Source of the DNA: Nereida sp024640765
Lineage (GTDB): Bacteria > Pseudomonadota > Alphaproteobacteria > Rhodobacterales > Rhodobacteraceae
DNA length: 64,000 nt
NCBI GenBank assembly: GCA_024640765.1
Contig: JAHEEK010000005.1
Coordinates: 107,532-171,531 of the forward strand
Direction: 5' to 3'
Of the stretch, positions 14,808 to 23,309 are shown piece by piece. The notes beneath the pieces are model-generated. The model worked only from the letters and a program-made list of their open reading frames with translations, did not search any database and was not told where the DNA came from. Position numbers and translations under genes: made by a program. The stretch's first letter is position 1; each line of letters opens with the position of its first letter.

Positions 14808-17417
14808 TCAAAACCGTTCAAGGAGGCGCTTTAGGTACTCAAGCTCAAGCTCAGGGCGCTCTGCATCGCCCGAACGACGACGAATTTCATCTAACAAATC
14901 CTGTGCGCGGCGGTTCGCATTATCGCCCTGCAAGAGACCTTCGCCATCACTTATTGCACGACCTTGTCCGCGATCACGGCCCAACGGATCACGGGTTGCG
15001 CCCCCATTTTGACCTGAGCTTTCTCCCTGCCCCTCTTGCGGAGCGCCATCATTGGCTTGGGCCATAGCCTCACCCAGATCACGCAACCCATCGCGCAACG
15101 CCTGAATCGCGCGAGATTGCTGATCAATCGCCTCGGCCAGATCACCCTCGCCTAAAGCCTCATCCGCGTTCTCCATTGCGCCTTCGGCCCGCCCTAAAGC
15201 ATCACGTGCATCATCACCCGCTTGGGTGCCCGCACCAGGTAGATTGCGCCGCTGTGCGTCTAACTCCTGGCGGAGCGCTTGCTGACGGTTTTGGAGTGAC
15301 CCTTCAAGATCGCCCGAACCTTCGGCATCACCTTGCCCACCTGATTGCCCACCAGACTGTTCCCCCGGCTGCTGGCCCTGTTGCTGACCCGACTGATTGC
15401 CCTGTTGACCGCCTTCATCCTGCTGTCCGTCTTGACCTTGTTGCTGGCCTTGCTGCCCCTGTTGCTCACTTTGCTCAAATTGCTCTTGGAGTTGGCGAAA
15501 GGCTTCATCGCTTAGGTTTTGTTGATCCCGAAGTGTTTCGGCCAAGTTTTCCATGGCTTGCTGACCTTCGCCTTGGCTACCACCTTCGCCGCTGCCTTGG
15601 GCAACGCGCATGTTCTCAAGCATCTGGTTCAGCTGCGCCATGCGCTCTTGCGCCTCGGCCATGCGCCCTTCTTCCATCAATTGCTGGATTTCATCCATCA
15701 TCTGCTGAAGTTGATCTGGGGTGATTTCTTGACTATTGCCCGCTTGCTGTTGATCGCCCGCCTCGCCGTTGCGCTGTTGTTCCTGCGCAAGTTGGCGCAG
15801 ATAATCTTGTGACGCGTCGCGCAATTCCTGCATCAATTCAGCAATCTCTTCCTGAGAGGCACCGTTGCGCATCGCCTCGTTCAGCCGCTCTTGAGCGCGG
15901 GCCAAACGTTGGCGCGCATCTTCTAGATCACCGTCTTCTAACTCAATTGCCAGTTCCCAAAGGGCTTGCGCAATTTCATCACGTTTCTCGTCACTCATTT
16001 GCGGGCCTAAATTGGCCAAATCACGGATGATGAAACTCAGACTAAGGTACGTCCCTTCTCCACGAAATATATCATCAGGTAGCCATGAAATGGCACGCAG
16101 TAGGCGCTCTACGCGGGTGGCATTTTCGCGGGTCCACAGCAAATCGCGCCGCTGCTCTATGATCGCACTTGCAAGCGGATCAAAAAAGCGGCGGCCGGGC
16201 AACGTCATCTTGATGGGGGCAGATTGATCAGTTTGGCCAAGACTGTCTTCGACCTGCATTTGCAGCACGACTGGCAGGTTGGCAAACACATGTTCCGAAA
16301 AGTTCTCGGTCAAGGTTTCTTCAAATTGCGCGCGATCCCCTGTGATTGTCATTGGCAATTGTAGCGTGATCTGGGGATGGTTTTCGGGCTCTGCCGACAA
16401 GCCATGGGCACGGTCAACATTCAAAAGATCAAGCGAGATAACCCCACTTCCCGCGACTACGCCGTAATCATCTTGTGCCAAGAACTGCTGAAGCAAAGTC
16501 CCATCCGCCTCGGAACGCACCGGCGCAGACGCAATAATTGATGGGGCCTGATCCGGCTCCATAATCACATACCATTGCTGCGGTGCGCCATCGGCTTTGG
16601 TTGCGTTTTGATCCGCAGTGCCAATTGCCAAAGCACCGCTTTGCTCAATAACAAAGCGCTGCTCAGCAGCGTTAGGGTCAGCTTGCGGGCGTGTAACACT
16701 CTGCATCACACCTAATGAACCAAGTTCACCGTAGAGGCGCACCGTCACTTCGCTGCCTTGGGGCACGCGCAGCGGGCCAGCGGGGACATCAGGCAAATAA
16801 ACCGTAGGCCTCCCCGTATACGCAGGCGGCGTTACCCAACCTTCCCAGCTGGGACCCATCGCTAGCTGATCAGTGGCTTGGGTTATTTTGGTCGCGCTGC
16901 TTAGCTGCCCAAATGATCCGAACAATACCCCAACCGACAACACCAAAAGGGCAACGAACCGCAAACCAAACGGGTCAAGCCGCGAGACCCTAAGGTCCGG
17001 CTCAACGGCTTTGGCAGTCGCTGCTTGGGCGCGCATTCTGTTCTGGTGAATTTCCCAGACTGCCTGCGATGCAGGATCGCTTGTACCAATGGCCTGTGCA
17101 TCCAGCAATGAGCTTATCGGACGGCCTGATAGGGTTCTGTCTAAGCGCGTTTGCGCCTCCGCCCATTTCGGGCGCTCAAACTGACGTGCACCGTGTAAGA
17201 TTGCCGCGAGAATACACAGAAAGAAGCCAACGCCAACAACGGCGATGGTTATTTCGGACAACGCCTGATGAACACCAAGAAGAGCCGCACCAACAGCCAC
17301 AAAAACAACCGACCAAACTGGCCAAAAAGCACGGGTGATACGTTCAGCCCATAGCCCGAGCCACGTGAACCGCAGTGCTTTTCGCGTCGCTTTTGGCAGA
17401 GCCAAACTGGCAGTCAT
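14808..17417 (-). CDS. TIGR02302/DUF4175 family protein
   Basis: 869-residue membrane protein of the alphaproteobacterial TIGR02302 (DUF4175) family, function unknown. Three hydrophobic helices lie in the first ~170 residues (WPVWSVVFVAVGAALLG; IAVVGVGFFLCILAAILHGA; FGLRFVALLVLSVGVLFGS). A large, probably periplasmic region with Ig-like character (WVTPPAYTGRPTVYLPD) follows. The C-terminal third is helical and Q/E/G-rich, with an almost pure Gln-Gly-Gln stretch around 645-700. GAGG precedes the ATG. It follows lysA by 36 bp and is the last gene of the argH operon. Confidence 0.9.
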   Translation of the reverse strand: MTASLALPKATRKALRFTWLGLWAERITRAFWPVWSVVFVAVGAALLGVHQALSEITIAVVGVGFFLCILAAILHGARQFERPKWAEAQTRLDRTLSGRPISSLLDAQAIGTSDPASQAVWEIHQNRMRAQAATAKAVEPDLRVSRLDPFGLRFVALLVLSVGVLFGSFGQLSSATKITQATDQLAMGPSWEGWVTPPAYTGRPTVYLPDVPAGPLRVPQGSEVTVRLYGELGSLGVMQSVTRPQADPNAAEQRFVIEQSGALAIGTADQNATKADGAPQQWYVIMEPDQAPSIIASAPVRSEADGTLLQQFLAQDDYGVVAGSGVISLDLLNVDRAHGLSAEPENHPQITLQLPMTITGDRAQFEETLTENFSEHVFANLPVVLQMQVEDSLGQTDQSAPIKMTLPGRRFFDPLASAIIEQRRDLLWTRENATRVERLLRAISWLPDDIFRGEGTYLSLSFIIRDLANLGPQMSDEKRDEIAQALWELAIELEDGDLEDARQRLARAQERLNEAMRNGASQEEIAELMQELRDASQDYLRQLAQEQQRNGEAGDQQQAGNSQEITPDQLQQMMDEIQQLMEEGRMAEAQERMAQLNQMLENMRVAQGSGEGGSQGEGQQAMENLAETLRDQQNLSDEAFRQLQEQFEQSEQQGQQGQQQGQDGQQDEGGQQGNQSGQQQGQQPGEQSGGQSGGQGDAEGSGDLEGSLQNRQQALRQELDAQRRNLPGAGTQAGDDARDALGRAEGAMENADEALGEGDLAEAIDQQSRAIQALRDGLRDLGEAMAQANDGAPQEGQGESSGQNGGATRDPLGRDRGQGRAISDGEGLLQGDNANRRAQDLLDEIRRRSGDAERPELELEYLKRLLERF

Positions 17418-17453
17418 CGCTCACCTCTCACTCACGTGAGCGCACGATAGCCC

Positions 17454-18719
17454 TCACAGCCACTCAGGAATGGTATCGCGATTTATCATTTCGTCAAAGG
17501 TGGGCCGCTGGCGGATAACTGCAAATTGATCACCCTGTACAAGAACCTCCGGGATCAAGGGACGTGAATTATATTCAGACGACATCACAGCGCCATATGC
17601 ACCCGCACTGCGGAACGCGATCAACTCGTCCTGTGCGACAGCAGCCATAGAGCGGCCCTTGGCAAAAGTATCACCACTTTCACAAATCGGCCCAACGATA
17701 TCATAGGTGGCGCTTTGCGCACCCGCAGGGCGCTCATTAACAGGAATGATATCATGGTATGCGCCGTACATCGCAGGGCGCACCAGATCATTCATCGCAC
17801 CATCAATGATCAGGAACTGACGGTCAGCCCCTTCTTTGAGGTAGATCACTTTTGACACCATGATGCCCGCGTTGCCCGAGATAAGGCGGCCCGGCTCGAT
17901 CTCAATCTCAACGTCCAGATCGCCCAGAACGCGCTTTACCATCGCGCCGTAATCCCTTGGCAAAGGCGGCGCTTCGTTCGAGCGCTCGTAAGGAATGCCA
18001 AGACCGCCACCCAGATCGAGGCGGATGATTTCATGACCTTCCGCGCGCAACTGAATGGTCAGGTCTTTGACTTTCTCATAGGCCAATTCAAACGGCTCAA
18101 GTTGGGTCAGTTGGCTGCCGATGTGCACATCAATGCCCACAACCTTCAGACCGGGCAGTGATGCAGCAAAGGCGTAGACCTCAGACGCACGGTCAATTGG
18201 GATGCCAAATTTATCACCTTTTTTGCCTGTGCTGATTTTCTCGTGGGTTTTTGCATCCACATCAGGGTTCACGCGCACAGTAATCGGCGCAACCATTCCC
18301 AATGATGTGGCTACTTCAGACAGGCGACGCATCTCCGGCTCGCTCTCTACATTGAACTGACGCACACCGCCAGTCAGCGCGAGGCGCATTTCATCAGCGG
18401 TTTTACCAACGCCCGAAAACACGATTTTATCGCCAGACACACCTGCCGCTTTGGCGCGCAGATATTCTCCGCCGGACACAACATCCATTCCCGCACCCGC
18501 ATCGCCCAACAATTTGAGAACAGCTTGGTTGCTGTTGGATTTCATCGCAAAACAAACAAGGTGCTCCATGCCGTCCAGCGCCTCATCAAAGAGACGGAAG
18601 TGCCGCAGAAGCGTCGCTGATGAATAAACATAAAACGGTGTGCCAACAGCAGCCGCGATTTCAGCGACGGGAACGTCTTCGGCATGAAGTGCGCCGTCAC
18701 GATAAAGAAAGTGATCCAT
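17454..18719 (-). CDS. lysA: Diaminopimelate decarboxylase
   Basis: PLP enzyme (fold III) making L-lysine from meso-diaminopimelate; 421 residues. The PLP lysine is K60 in VCFAMKSNSNQAVL. Also seen are VSGGEYLRAKAAG, the HIGSQL loop, GGGLGIPYE, EPGRLISGNAG, and the C-terminal PICESGDTF and AGAYGAVMSSEYNSRP segments of the active site. The ATG at 18719 gives the standard N-terminus MDHFLYRDGAL. It lies 17 bp after the DUF2834 gene in the argH operon, linking lysine and arginine synthesis. Confidence 0.98.
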   Translation of the reverse strand: MDHFLYRDGALHAEDVPVAEIAAAVGTPFYVYSSATLLRHFRLFDEALDGMEHLVCFAMKSNSNQAVLKLLGDAGAGMDVVSGGEYLRAKAAGVSGDKIVFSGVGKTADEMRLALTGGVRQFNVESEPEMRRLSEVATSLGMVAPITVRVNPDVDAKTHEKISTGKKGDKFGIPIDRASEVYAFAASLPGLKVVGIDVHIGSQLTQLEPFELAYEKVKDLTIQLRAEGHEIIRLDLGGGLGIPYERSNEAPPLPRDYGAMVKRVLGDLDVEIEIEPGRLISGNAGIMVSKVIYLKEGADRQFLIIDGAMNDLVRPAMYGAYHDIIPVNERPAGAQSATYDIVGPICESGDTFAKGRSMAAVAQDELIAFRSAGAYGAVMSSEYNSRPLIPEVLVQGDQFAVIRQRPTFDEMINRDTIPEWL

Positions 18720-18736
18720 GGGTAATCCCTGTGGTC

Positions 18737-19072
18737 TTAGGTTGATGCCCGCGCGGGGCTGCGCGACAAGGCGATAAAGAAGTAAAGCGGTAGGCCGCAA
18801 CTGACGCCAATGCAAAAGGTTGCGGGGATCACCACCAGATAAACGAGGCTATCCGCAAAGGCGCGGTAGATGACCCACACAGACAGCGCAATGGCAGCGA
18901 TGGTGAGGTCCCAAACAAGGCCGCTTGTGGCATCATTGACGTACCAAGCATCGATCATCGAGCCCAGCGCCCACCCTTCAGACTGAAACCAACTGACGAA
19001 ATAATACATAGGGTGGGTGGCGCCCCAAATGGCGAGCGCAAGAAAGATGAGGCGGAGCACATTGCGCATCAT
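18737..19072 (-). CDS. DUF2834-like membrane protein
   Basis: 111-residue polytopic membrane protein, DUF2834-like. Hydrophobic stretches at ~5-25 (LIFLALAIWGATHPMYYFV), ~50-70 (LVWDLTIAAIALSVWVIYR) and ~75-102 (LVYLVVIPATFCIGVSCGLPLYFFIAL) suggest three helices; the WDL motif at the second helix is typical of the family. Two adjacent ATGs (19072, 19069) could start it, and a TTG lies at 19078. It begins 2 bp after the lipoprotein stop. Function unknown. Confidence 0.82.
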   Translation of the reverse strand: MMRNVLRLIFLALAIWGATHPMYYFVSWFQSEGWALGSMIDAWYVNDATSGLVWDLTIAAIALSVWVIYRAFADSLVYLVVIPATFCIGVSCGLPLYFFIALSRSPARAST

Positions 19073-19074
19073 GA

Positions 19075-19248
19075 TCAAAGCCCAACGCTTACAGTAACGG
19101 GGCCAGAGCGCACGCCGACATTACCACCAACGCTGACGCCACCCGAACCAACAGACACGCCTACGCCACCAGTCGGGCGCACAGGCTGACCGTCAGCACC
19201 GCATCCGGCCAAGGTTGCTACCACTAAACAAATACCGATTACTCTCAT
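19075..19248 (-). CDS. Small lipoprotein
   Basis: 57-residue predicted lipoprotein. The signal peptide MRVIGICLVVATLAGC ends in the lipobox LAGC, so cysteine 16 is probably lipidated. The mature part is glycine/valine/serine-rich (GGVGVSVGSGGVSVGGNVGV) with an alternating pattern suited to beta structure. GAAGGA precedes the ATG, which overlaps the argH stop by 4 nt. I recall such a lipoprotein after argH in other Roseobacters; no function is known. Confidence 0.85.
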   Translation of the reverse strand: MRVIGICLVVATLAGCGADGQPVRPTGGVGVSVGSGGVSVGGNVGVRSGPVTVSVGL

Positions 19249-20633
19249 CCCAAATGTTCCTTCCAACGGGCAACTTGCTCGCGTACGCGAACGGGCGCTG
19301 TACCACCAAATGACGTGCGTGAGGCAACTGAATTATGAACGCCCAATACGTCAAACACACTTACAGTAATGCCCTCATGCACCGTTTTCATCTGCTCAAG
19401 ACTGAGGTCAGGCAAATCACAACCACCCTTCTCAGCCATGGCGACAAGCGCGCCTGTCACGTGGTGCGCCTCCCGGAAGGGTAGCCCAAGTTCACGCACA
19501 AGCCAGTCTGCCAAATCCGTGGCCGTGCTAAACCCTGTAGCAGCCGCCTTTTCTAGTTCAGCGACATTTGCAGTCATATCACTGACCATGCCTTCCATCG
19601 CAGCAATCGCCAGCATCAAATTATCAGCCGCATCAAAGACCTGTTCTTTGTCTTCTTGCATGTCTTTGGAATAGGCCAGCGGCAGGCCCTTCATCACAGT
19701 CATCAAAGCAACGTTGGCGCCGAAAATCCGGCCAATCTTTGCACGGATCAACTCGGCCGCATCGGGGTTTTTCTTTTGCGGCATGATCGACGAGCCTGTT
19801 GAAAAGCTGTCGGACAAGGTGACAAAGCGGAATTGCGCAGACGACCAGATAACAAGCTCTTCGGCGAAACGGCTAAGGTGCATCGCACAAATTGAAGCAG
19901 AGCTTAGGAACTCAAGCGCGAAATCACGATCAGATACCGCATCAAGCGAGTTGGACGCAGGCCGGTCGAAACCAAGCTCAGTCGCGGTCATGTCACGGTC
20001 AATCGCAAAACCCGTACCCGCCAACGCAGCGGCCCCCAAAGGCGATGTGTTCATCCGCTTGCGCGCATCCGCAAAGCGCGCGCGATCGCGGTCCAGCATT
20101 TCGACATAAGCCAGCATATGATGACCCCAAGTGACGGGCTGTGCCACTTGCAAATGCGTAAAGCCTGGCATCACCCACTCTGCACCGGCCTCTGCCTGAC
20201 CAACGAACGCTTTCATCAGTGCCGCCAATGCCGCGTCAACTGCGTCAAATTGGTCCCGCACCCAAAGCTTAAACCCCGTGGCCACCTGATCGTTGCGCGA
20301 ACGCCCCGTATGCAGACGACCTGCTGGCTCACCGATGGTCTCTTTCAGGCGCGCTTCGACATTCATGTGAATGTCTTCAAGTTGTTTTGAAAACGGAAAA
20401 TCGCCTGCTTCGATTTCTGACAATACTGTGAGCAGCCCTTCCCGCATTGCGGTCGCATCGCTATCAGTGACAATGCCCATCGCACCCAACATTGCCGCAT
20501 GGGCGCGCGAGCCTGCAATATCTTGTGCCGCCATCCGCTGGTCAAACTCGATGGACGCGTTAATTGCTTCCATGATGTCTGAATTACCGGCGGCAAAACG
20601 GCCACCCCACATTTGGTTCGATGTCTTTGTCAT
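19245..20633 (-). CDS. argH: Argininosuccinate lyase
   Basis: Last enzyme of arginine synthesis, splitting argininosuccinate to arginine and fumarate; 462 residues. Fumarase/aspartase superfamily motifs are intact: MWGGRF at the N-terminus, TGRSRNDQVATGFKL, H160 in PGFTHLQVAQP, and the flexible signature loop GSSIMPQKKNPD with the catalytic serine (S281/S282). First gene of the argH-lipoprotein-DUF2834-lysA-TIGR02302 unit. It diverges from the TlpA-like gene with only 32 bp between start codons. Confidence 0.98.
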   Translation of the reverse strand: MTKTSNQMWGGRFAAGNSDIMEAINASIEFDQRMAAQDIAGSRAHAAMLGAMGIVTDSDATAMREGLLTVLSEIEAGDFPFSKQLEDIHMNVEARLKETIGEPAGRLHTGRSRNDQVATGFKLWVRDQFDAVDAALAALMKAFVGQAEAGAEWVMPGFTHLQVAQPVTWGHHMLAYVEMLDRDRARFADARKRMNTSPLGAAALAGTGFAIDRDMTATELGFDRPASNSLDAVSDRDFALEFLSSASICAMHLSRFAEELVIWSSAQFRFVTLSDSFSTGSSIMPQKKNPDAAELIRAKIGRIFGANVALMTVMKGLPLAYSKDMQEDKEQVFDAADNLMLAIAAMEGMVSDMTANVAELEKAAATGFSTATDLADWLVRELGLPFREAHHVTGALVAMAEKGGCDLPDLSLEQMKTVHEGITVSVFDVLGVHNSVASRTSFGGTAPVRVREQVARWKEHLG

Positions 20634-20665
20634 AACGGCCCTTTAACAGGAAGAAGTCTGCGAAA

Positions 20666-21211
20666 ATGAAATATCTTGTGTCGCTTTATATGGCCTTCGC
20701 TCTTATCGCAACAAATGCTGCGGCTAATCCCGCGCTGGAAGATTTGCTGATGGGCAGCATGAAAAAGCTGAACTTCCATGCCACCGCAAAAGATATGCCA
20801 GAGGCAGAGTTTCAAACCTTCGATGGCGCGCCAGCGACGCTTGAGGCCTATGAGGGCAAACATATCGTGTTGAACTTCTGGGCAACCTGGTGCGCACCAT
20901 GCCGCAAAGAGATGCCGATGCTTCAAGAATTACAGGCAGAATTTGGCGGTGGCGACTTTGCGGTGGTGACCATTGCAACGGGCCGCAACAACCCTGCGGC
21001 TATGCGTAAATTCTTTGACGATATCGGTGTAGAAAATCTGCCGCTCTACCGCGACCCCAAGCAAATCCTGTCGCGTCAAATCGGCGTACTCGGCTTACCG
21101 GCAACTTTGATACTTGATCCACAGGGGCGCGAAATTGCACGTATGGTTGGTGATGCAGAATGGAACAGTCCGTCAGCTAAGGCGATGATCGGCGCGCTTT
21201 TGGCCCCATAA
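20666..21211 (+). CDS. TlpA-type periplasmic thioredoxin-like protein
   Basis: 181-residue TlpA/ResA-family protein. An N-terminal signal segment (LVSLYMAFALIATNAAA) exports it, and the thioredoxin fold follows with active site W75-C76-A-P-C79 and the cis-proline region GVLGLPATLILDPQG. Such proteins reduce periplasmic disulfides, often for cytochrome c or oxidase maturation. Its 3' end overlaps the convergent tag gene by 35 bp. I recall this gene divergent from argH in Roseobacters. The specific target is unknown. Confidence 0.92.
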   Translation: MKYLVSLYMAFALIATNAAANPALEDLLMGSMKKLNFHATAKDMPEAEFQTFDGAPATLEAYEGKHIVLNFWATWCAPCRKEMPMLQELQAEFGGGDFAVVTIATGRNNPAAMRKFFDDIGVENLPLYRDPKQILSRQIGVLGLPATLILDPQGREIARMVGDAEWNSPSAKAMIGALLAP

Positions 21212-21812
21212 GGCGGCACGGCTCAAACCTGTGGCAACCAAGCGAATGGTCGTTGACCAGCCCACAAGCCTGCATCCATGCATAAACGATTGTGGGGCCG
21301 CAAAACTTGAAACCGCGCTTTTTCAGATCTTTTGAGAATGCTGCCGATGCTACTGTTTGGGCGGGCCGGTCCTCGGGGCGCATGATATGCCCCTGAATGG
21401 GTGTGCCCCCAACAAATGACCAGCAATAGGAACTAAAGCTCTGTTCGTGTTCTAGGCGCATAAAGGCATCCGCGTTGCTGATCACCGCTGTGATTTTGCC
21501 TCGGTGGCGTACGATGCCAGGGTTTGCCAACAGACGCTCAACATCCGCTTCGCCCCATGTAGCGATGCGGTGGGGGTCAAACCCTTCAAACGCCTCAATG
21601 AACGCCTCGCGCTTTTTCAAAATAGTGATCCACGACAGACCGGCCTGAAAGCCATCGAGAATTAGCTTCTCCCAAAGTGCGCGACTGTCGTACTCAGGCA
21701 CACCCCACTCTGTGTCATGGTAGTGGCGGTAAATCTCAGATCCATCGAGCCAGTCGCACCGCGTTAATCCATCATTCAAAACATCTCTCCCATTTCGATT
21801 TCCGCCAGACAC
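21177..21812 (-). CDS. tag: DNA-3-methyladenine glycosylase I
   Basis: Base-excision repair enzyme removing 3-methyladenine; 211 residues from a GTG start at 21812. Zinc-snap residues of the family are visible as C19 (TRCDWL), the histidine of HYHDTEWGVPE, and H and C in LVNDHSLGCHRF. The core ILDGFQAGLSWITILKKR and KKRGFKFCGPTIVYAWMQA match Tag. A TTG at 21779 with GGGAG 5 nt upstream gives MNDGLTRCDW and may be the real start (200 aa). The C-terminal tail is ~15 residues longer than usual, because the gene runs into tlpA. Confidence 0.94.
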   Translation of the reverse strand: MSGGNRNGRDVLNDGLTRCDWLDGSEIYRHYHDTEWGVPEYDSRALWEKLILDGFQAGLSWITILKKREAFIEAFEGFDPHRIATWGEADVERLLANPGIVRHRGKITAVISNADAFMRLEHEQSFSSYCWSFVGGTPIQGHIMRPEDRPAQTVASAAFSKDLKKRGFKFCGPTIVYAWMQACGLVNDHSLGCHRFEPCRLMGPKARRSSP

Positions 21813-21968
21813 ATGTCAAAGTTGACCCAAAGTCACCCAACGATGACGCCAATCCGAAACTTCTGCGTATTTTTGCGGGCAATCTACTGCTTATGCTAGC
21901 GTAAACATTAAATACTTCCGTGACTCATTAGACCATTCCCACTACGCAAGAAGCATTATCAGGGCCCT

Positions 21969-22004
21969 TTTACGCGTAAACACATGCGCAAATTGCAGTT
22001 TGCG
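21969..22004 (+). promoter_or_regulatory. Repeat-rich upstream region of phaA
   Basis: Two dyads lie 35-70 bp before phaA: a perfect 12-bp palindrome TTTACGCGTAAA (21969-21980) and an inverted repeat CGCAAA-N6-TTTGCG (21987-22004). GCGTAAACA occurs twice (21899-21907, 21974-21982). TGC triplets recur, recalling the TGC-rich targets reported for PhaR in Paracoccus. This looks like an operator region for PHB metabolism; the binding protein is inferred. Confidence 0.45.
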
Positions 22005-22038
22005 AGGGCCAGCCAACTAAGAATGGGACCTCAGGGAT

Positions 22039-23214
22039 ATGACCAACGTCGTTATTGCATCCGCCGCACGCACAGCCGTCGGCAGCTTTATGGGCAGCTT
22101 TGCCAACACACCAGCACATGATTTGGGCGCTGCCGTTTTGCGCGAAGTCGTCGCACGTGCAGGCATCGATGCGTCAGAAGTCTCCGAGACAATCTTGGGC
22201 CAAGTTCTTACAGCTGCCCAAGGTCAAAACCCCGCCCGCCAAGCGCACATCAACGCGGGCCTCGCCAAAGAGTCCGCTGCTTGGAGCATCAACCAAGTTT
22301 GCGGCTCTGGTTTGCGCGCCGTTGCATTGGCTGCACAACACATCCAGTTGGGCGATGCCTCAATCGTGGCCGCAGGCGGACAAGAAAACATGACCCTCAG
22401 CCCCCATGCCGCAACATTGCGCGCAGGCCAAAAGATGGGTGACATGCAGTACATCGACACGATGATCCGCGATGGGCTTTGGGATGCATTCAATGGCTAT
22501 CACATGGGCCAAACAGCTGAAAACGTTGCGGATCAATGGGGCATCACCCGTGAGATGCAAGACGAGTTTGCCGTTGCCTCGCAAAACAAAGCAGAGGCCG
22601 CACAATTGGCTGGCAAGTTCCAAGACGAGATCGTGCCGTTCATCGTGAAAACACGCAAAGGCGAGATTACCGTCGACGCGGACGAATACATTCGACACGG
22701 CGCGACAATGGATGCCATGGCAAAGCTACGCCCCGCATTTACACGCGAAGGGTCCGTCACCGCAGCAAACGCATCAGGCCTTAACGACGGTGCAGCAGCA
22801 ACGCTTTTGATGTCCGCAGATGACGCCGAAAAGCGCGGCATTGAGCCGCTCGCACGGATCGTTTCCTACGCCACTGCAGGTCTGGACCCATCGATCATGG
22901 GCGTTGGGCCAATTTACGCAAGCCGCAAGGCCCTTGATAAAGCGGGCTGGTCAGCAAGCGATCTTGATCTGGTTGAGGCCAACGAAGCGTTCGCCGCTCA
23001 GGCATGCGCAGTAAATAAGGATATGGGCTGGGATCCAGCCATCGTAAACATAAACGGCGGCGCAATCGCCATTGGCCACCCGATCGGTGCATCAGGTTGC
23101 CGCGTTTTGAACACGCTGCTCTTTGAGATGAAGCGTCGCGGCGCGAAAAAAGGCCTCGCAACGCTGTGTATTGGCGGCGGTATGGGCGTTGCTATGTGCG
23201 TAGAACGTCCGTAA
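22039..23214 (+). CDS. phaA: Acetyl-CoA C-acetyltransferase
   Basis: Biosynthetic thiolase, 391 residues, condensing two acetyl-CoA to acetoacetyl-CoA. The acylated nucleophile is C88 in NQVCGSG; H347 in GHPIGASG and C377 in CIGGGMG complete the active site, all at the standard positions of PhaA. It feeds polyhydroxybutyrate synthesis with phaB downstream and probably the ethylmalonyl-CoA pathway with mcl1. AGG precedes the ATG. A perfect hairpin terminator follows the stop codon, so phaA may be largely transcribed apart from phaB. Confidence 0.97.
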   Translation: MTNVVIASAARTAVGSFMGSFANTPAHDLGAAVLREVVARAGIDASEVSETILGQVLTAAQGQNPARQAHINAGLAKESAAWSINQVCGSGLRAVALAAQHIQLGDASIVAAGGQENMTLSPHAATLRAGQKMGDMQYIDTMIRDGLWDAFNGYHMGQTAENVADQWGITREMQDEFAVASQNKAEAAQLAGKFQDEIVPFIVKTRKGEITVDADEYIRHGATMDAMAKLRPAFTREGSVTAANASGLNDGAAATLLMSADDAEKRGIEPLARIVSYATAGLDPSIMGVGPIYASRKALDKAGWSASDLDLVEANEAFAAQACAVNKDMGWDPAIVNINGGAIAIGHPIGASGCRVLNTLLFEMKRRGAKKGLATLCIGGGMGVAMCVERP

Positions 23215-23229
23215 CCAACCAAAAATATC

Positions 23230-23270
23230 AATCCTGTGCGCAATATAGTTGCGCACAGGATTTTTAATTT
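23230..23270 (+). terminator. Strong terminator between phaA and phaB
   Basis: Perfect 14-bp stem (AATCCTGTGCGCAA at 23230-23243, complement at 23249-23262), 5-nt loop TATAG, followed by TTTAATTT. It lies 15 bp after the phaA stop and 40 bp before phaB, so it either separates the two genes or sets their ratio by partial read-through. Confidence 0.9.
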
Positions 23271-23309
23271 GTAACTAGATTACCGAATAACCCTGACTGG
23301 AGAATCAAC

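Noticed and set aside
15310..15490. Possible tandem DNA repeat or CRISPR-like array
   Set aside because: It is a coding low-complexity tract (Gln/Gly) of the TIGR02302 protein with irregular units and no spacers.
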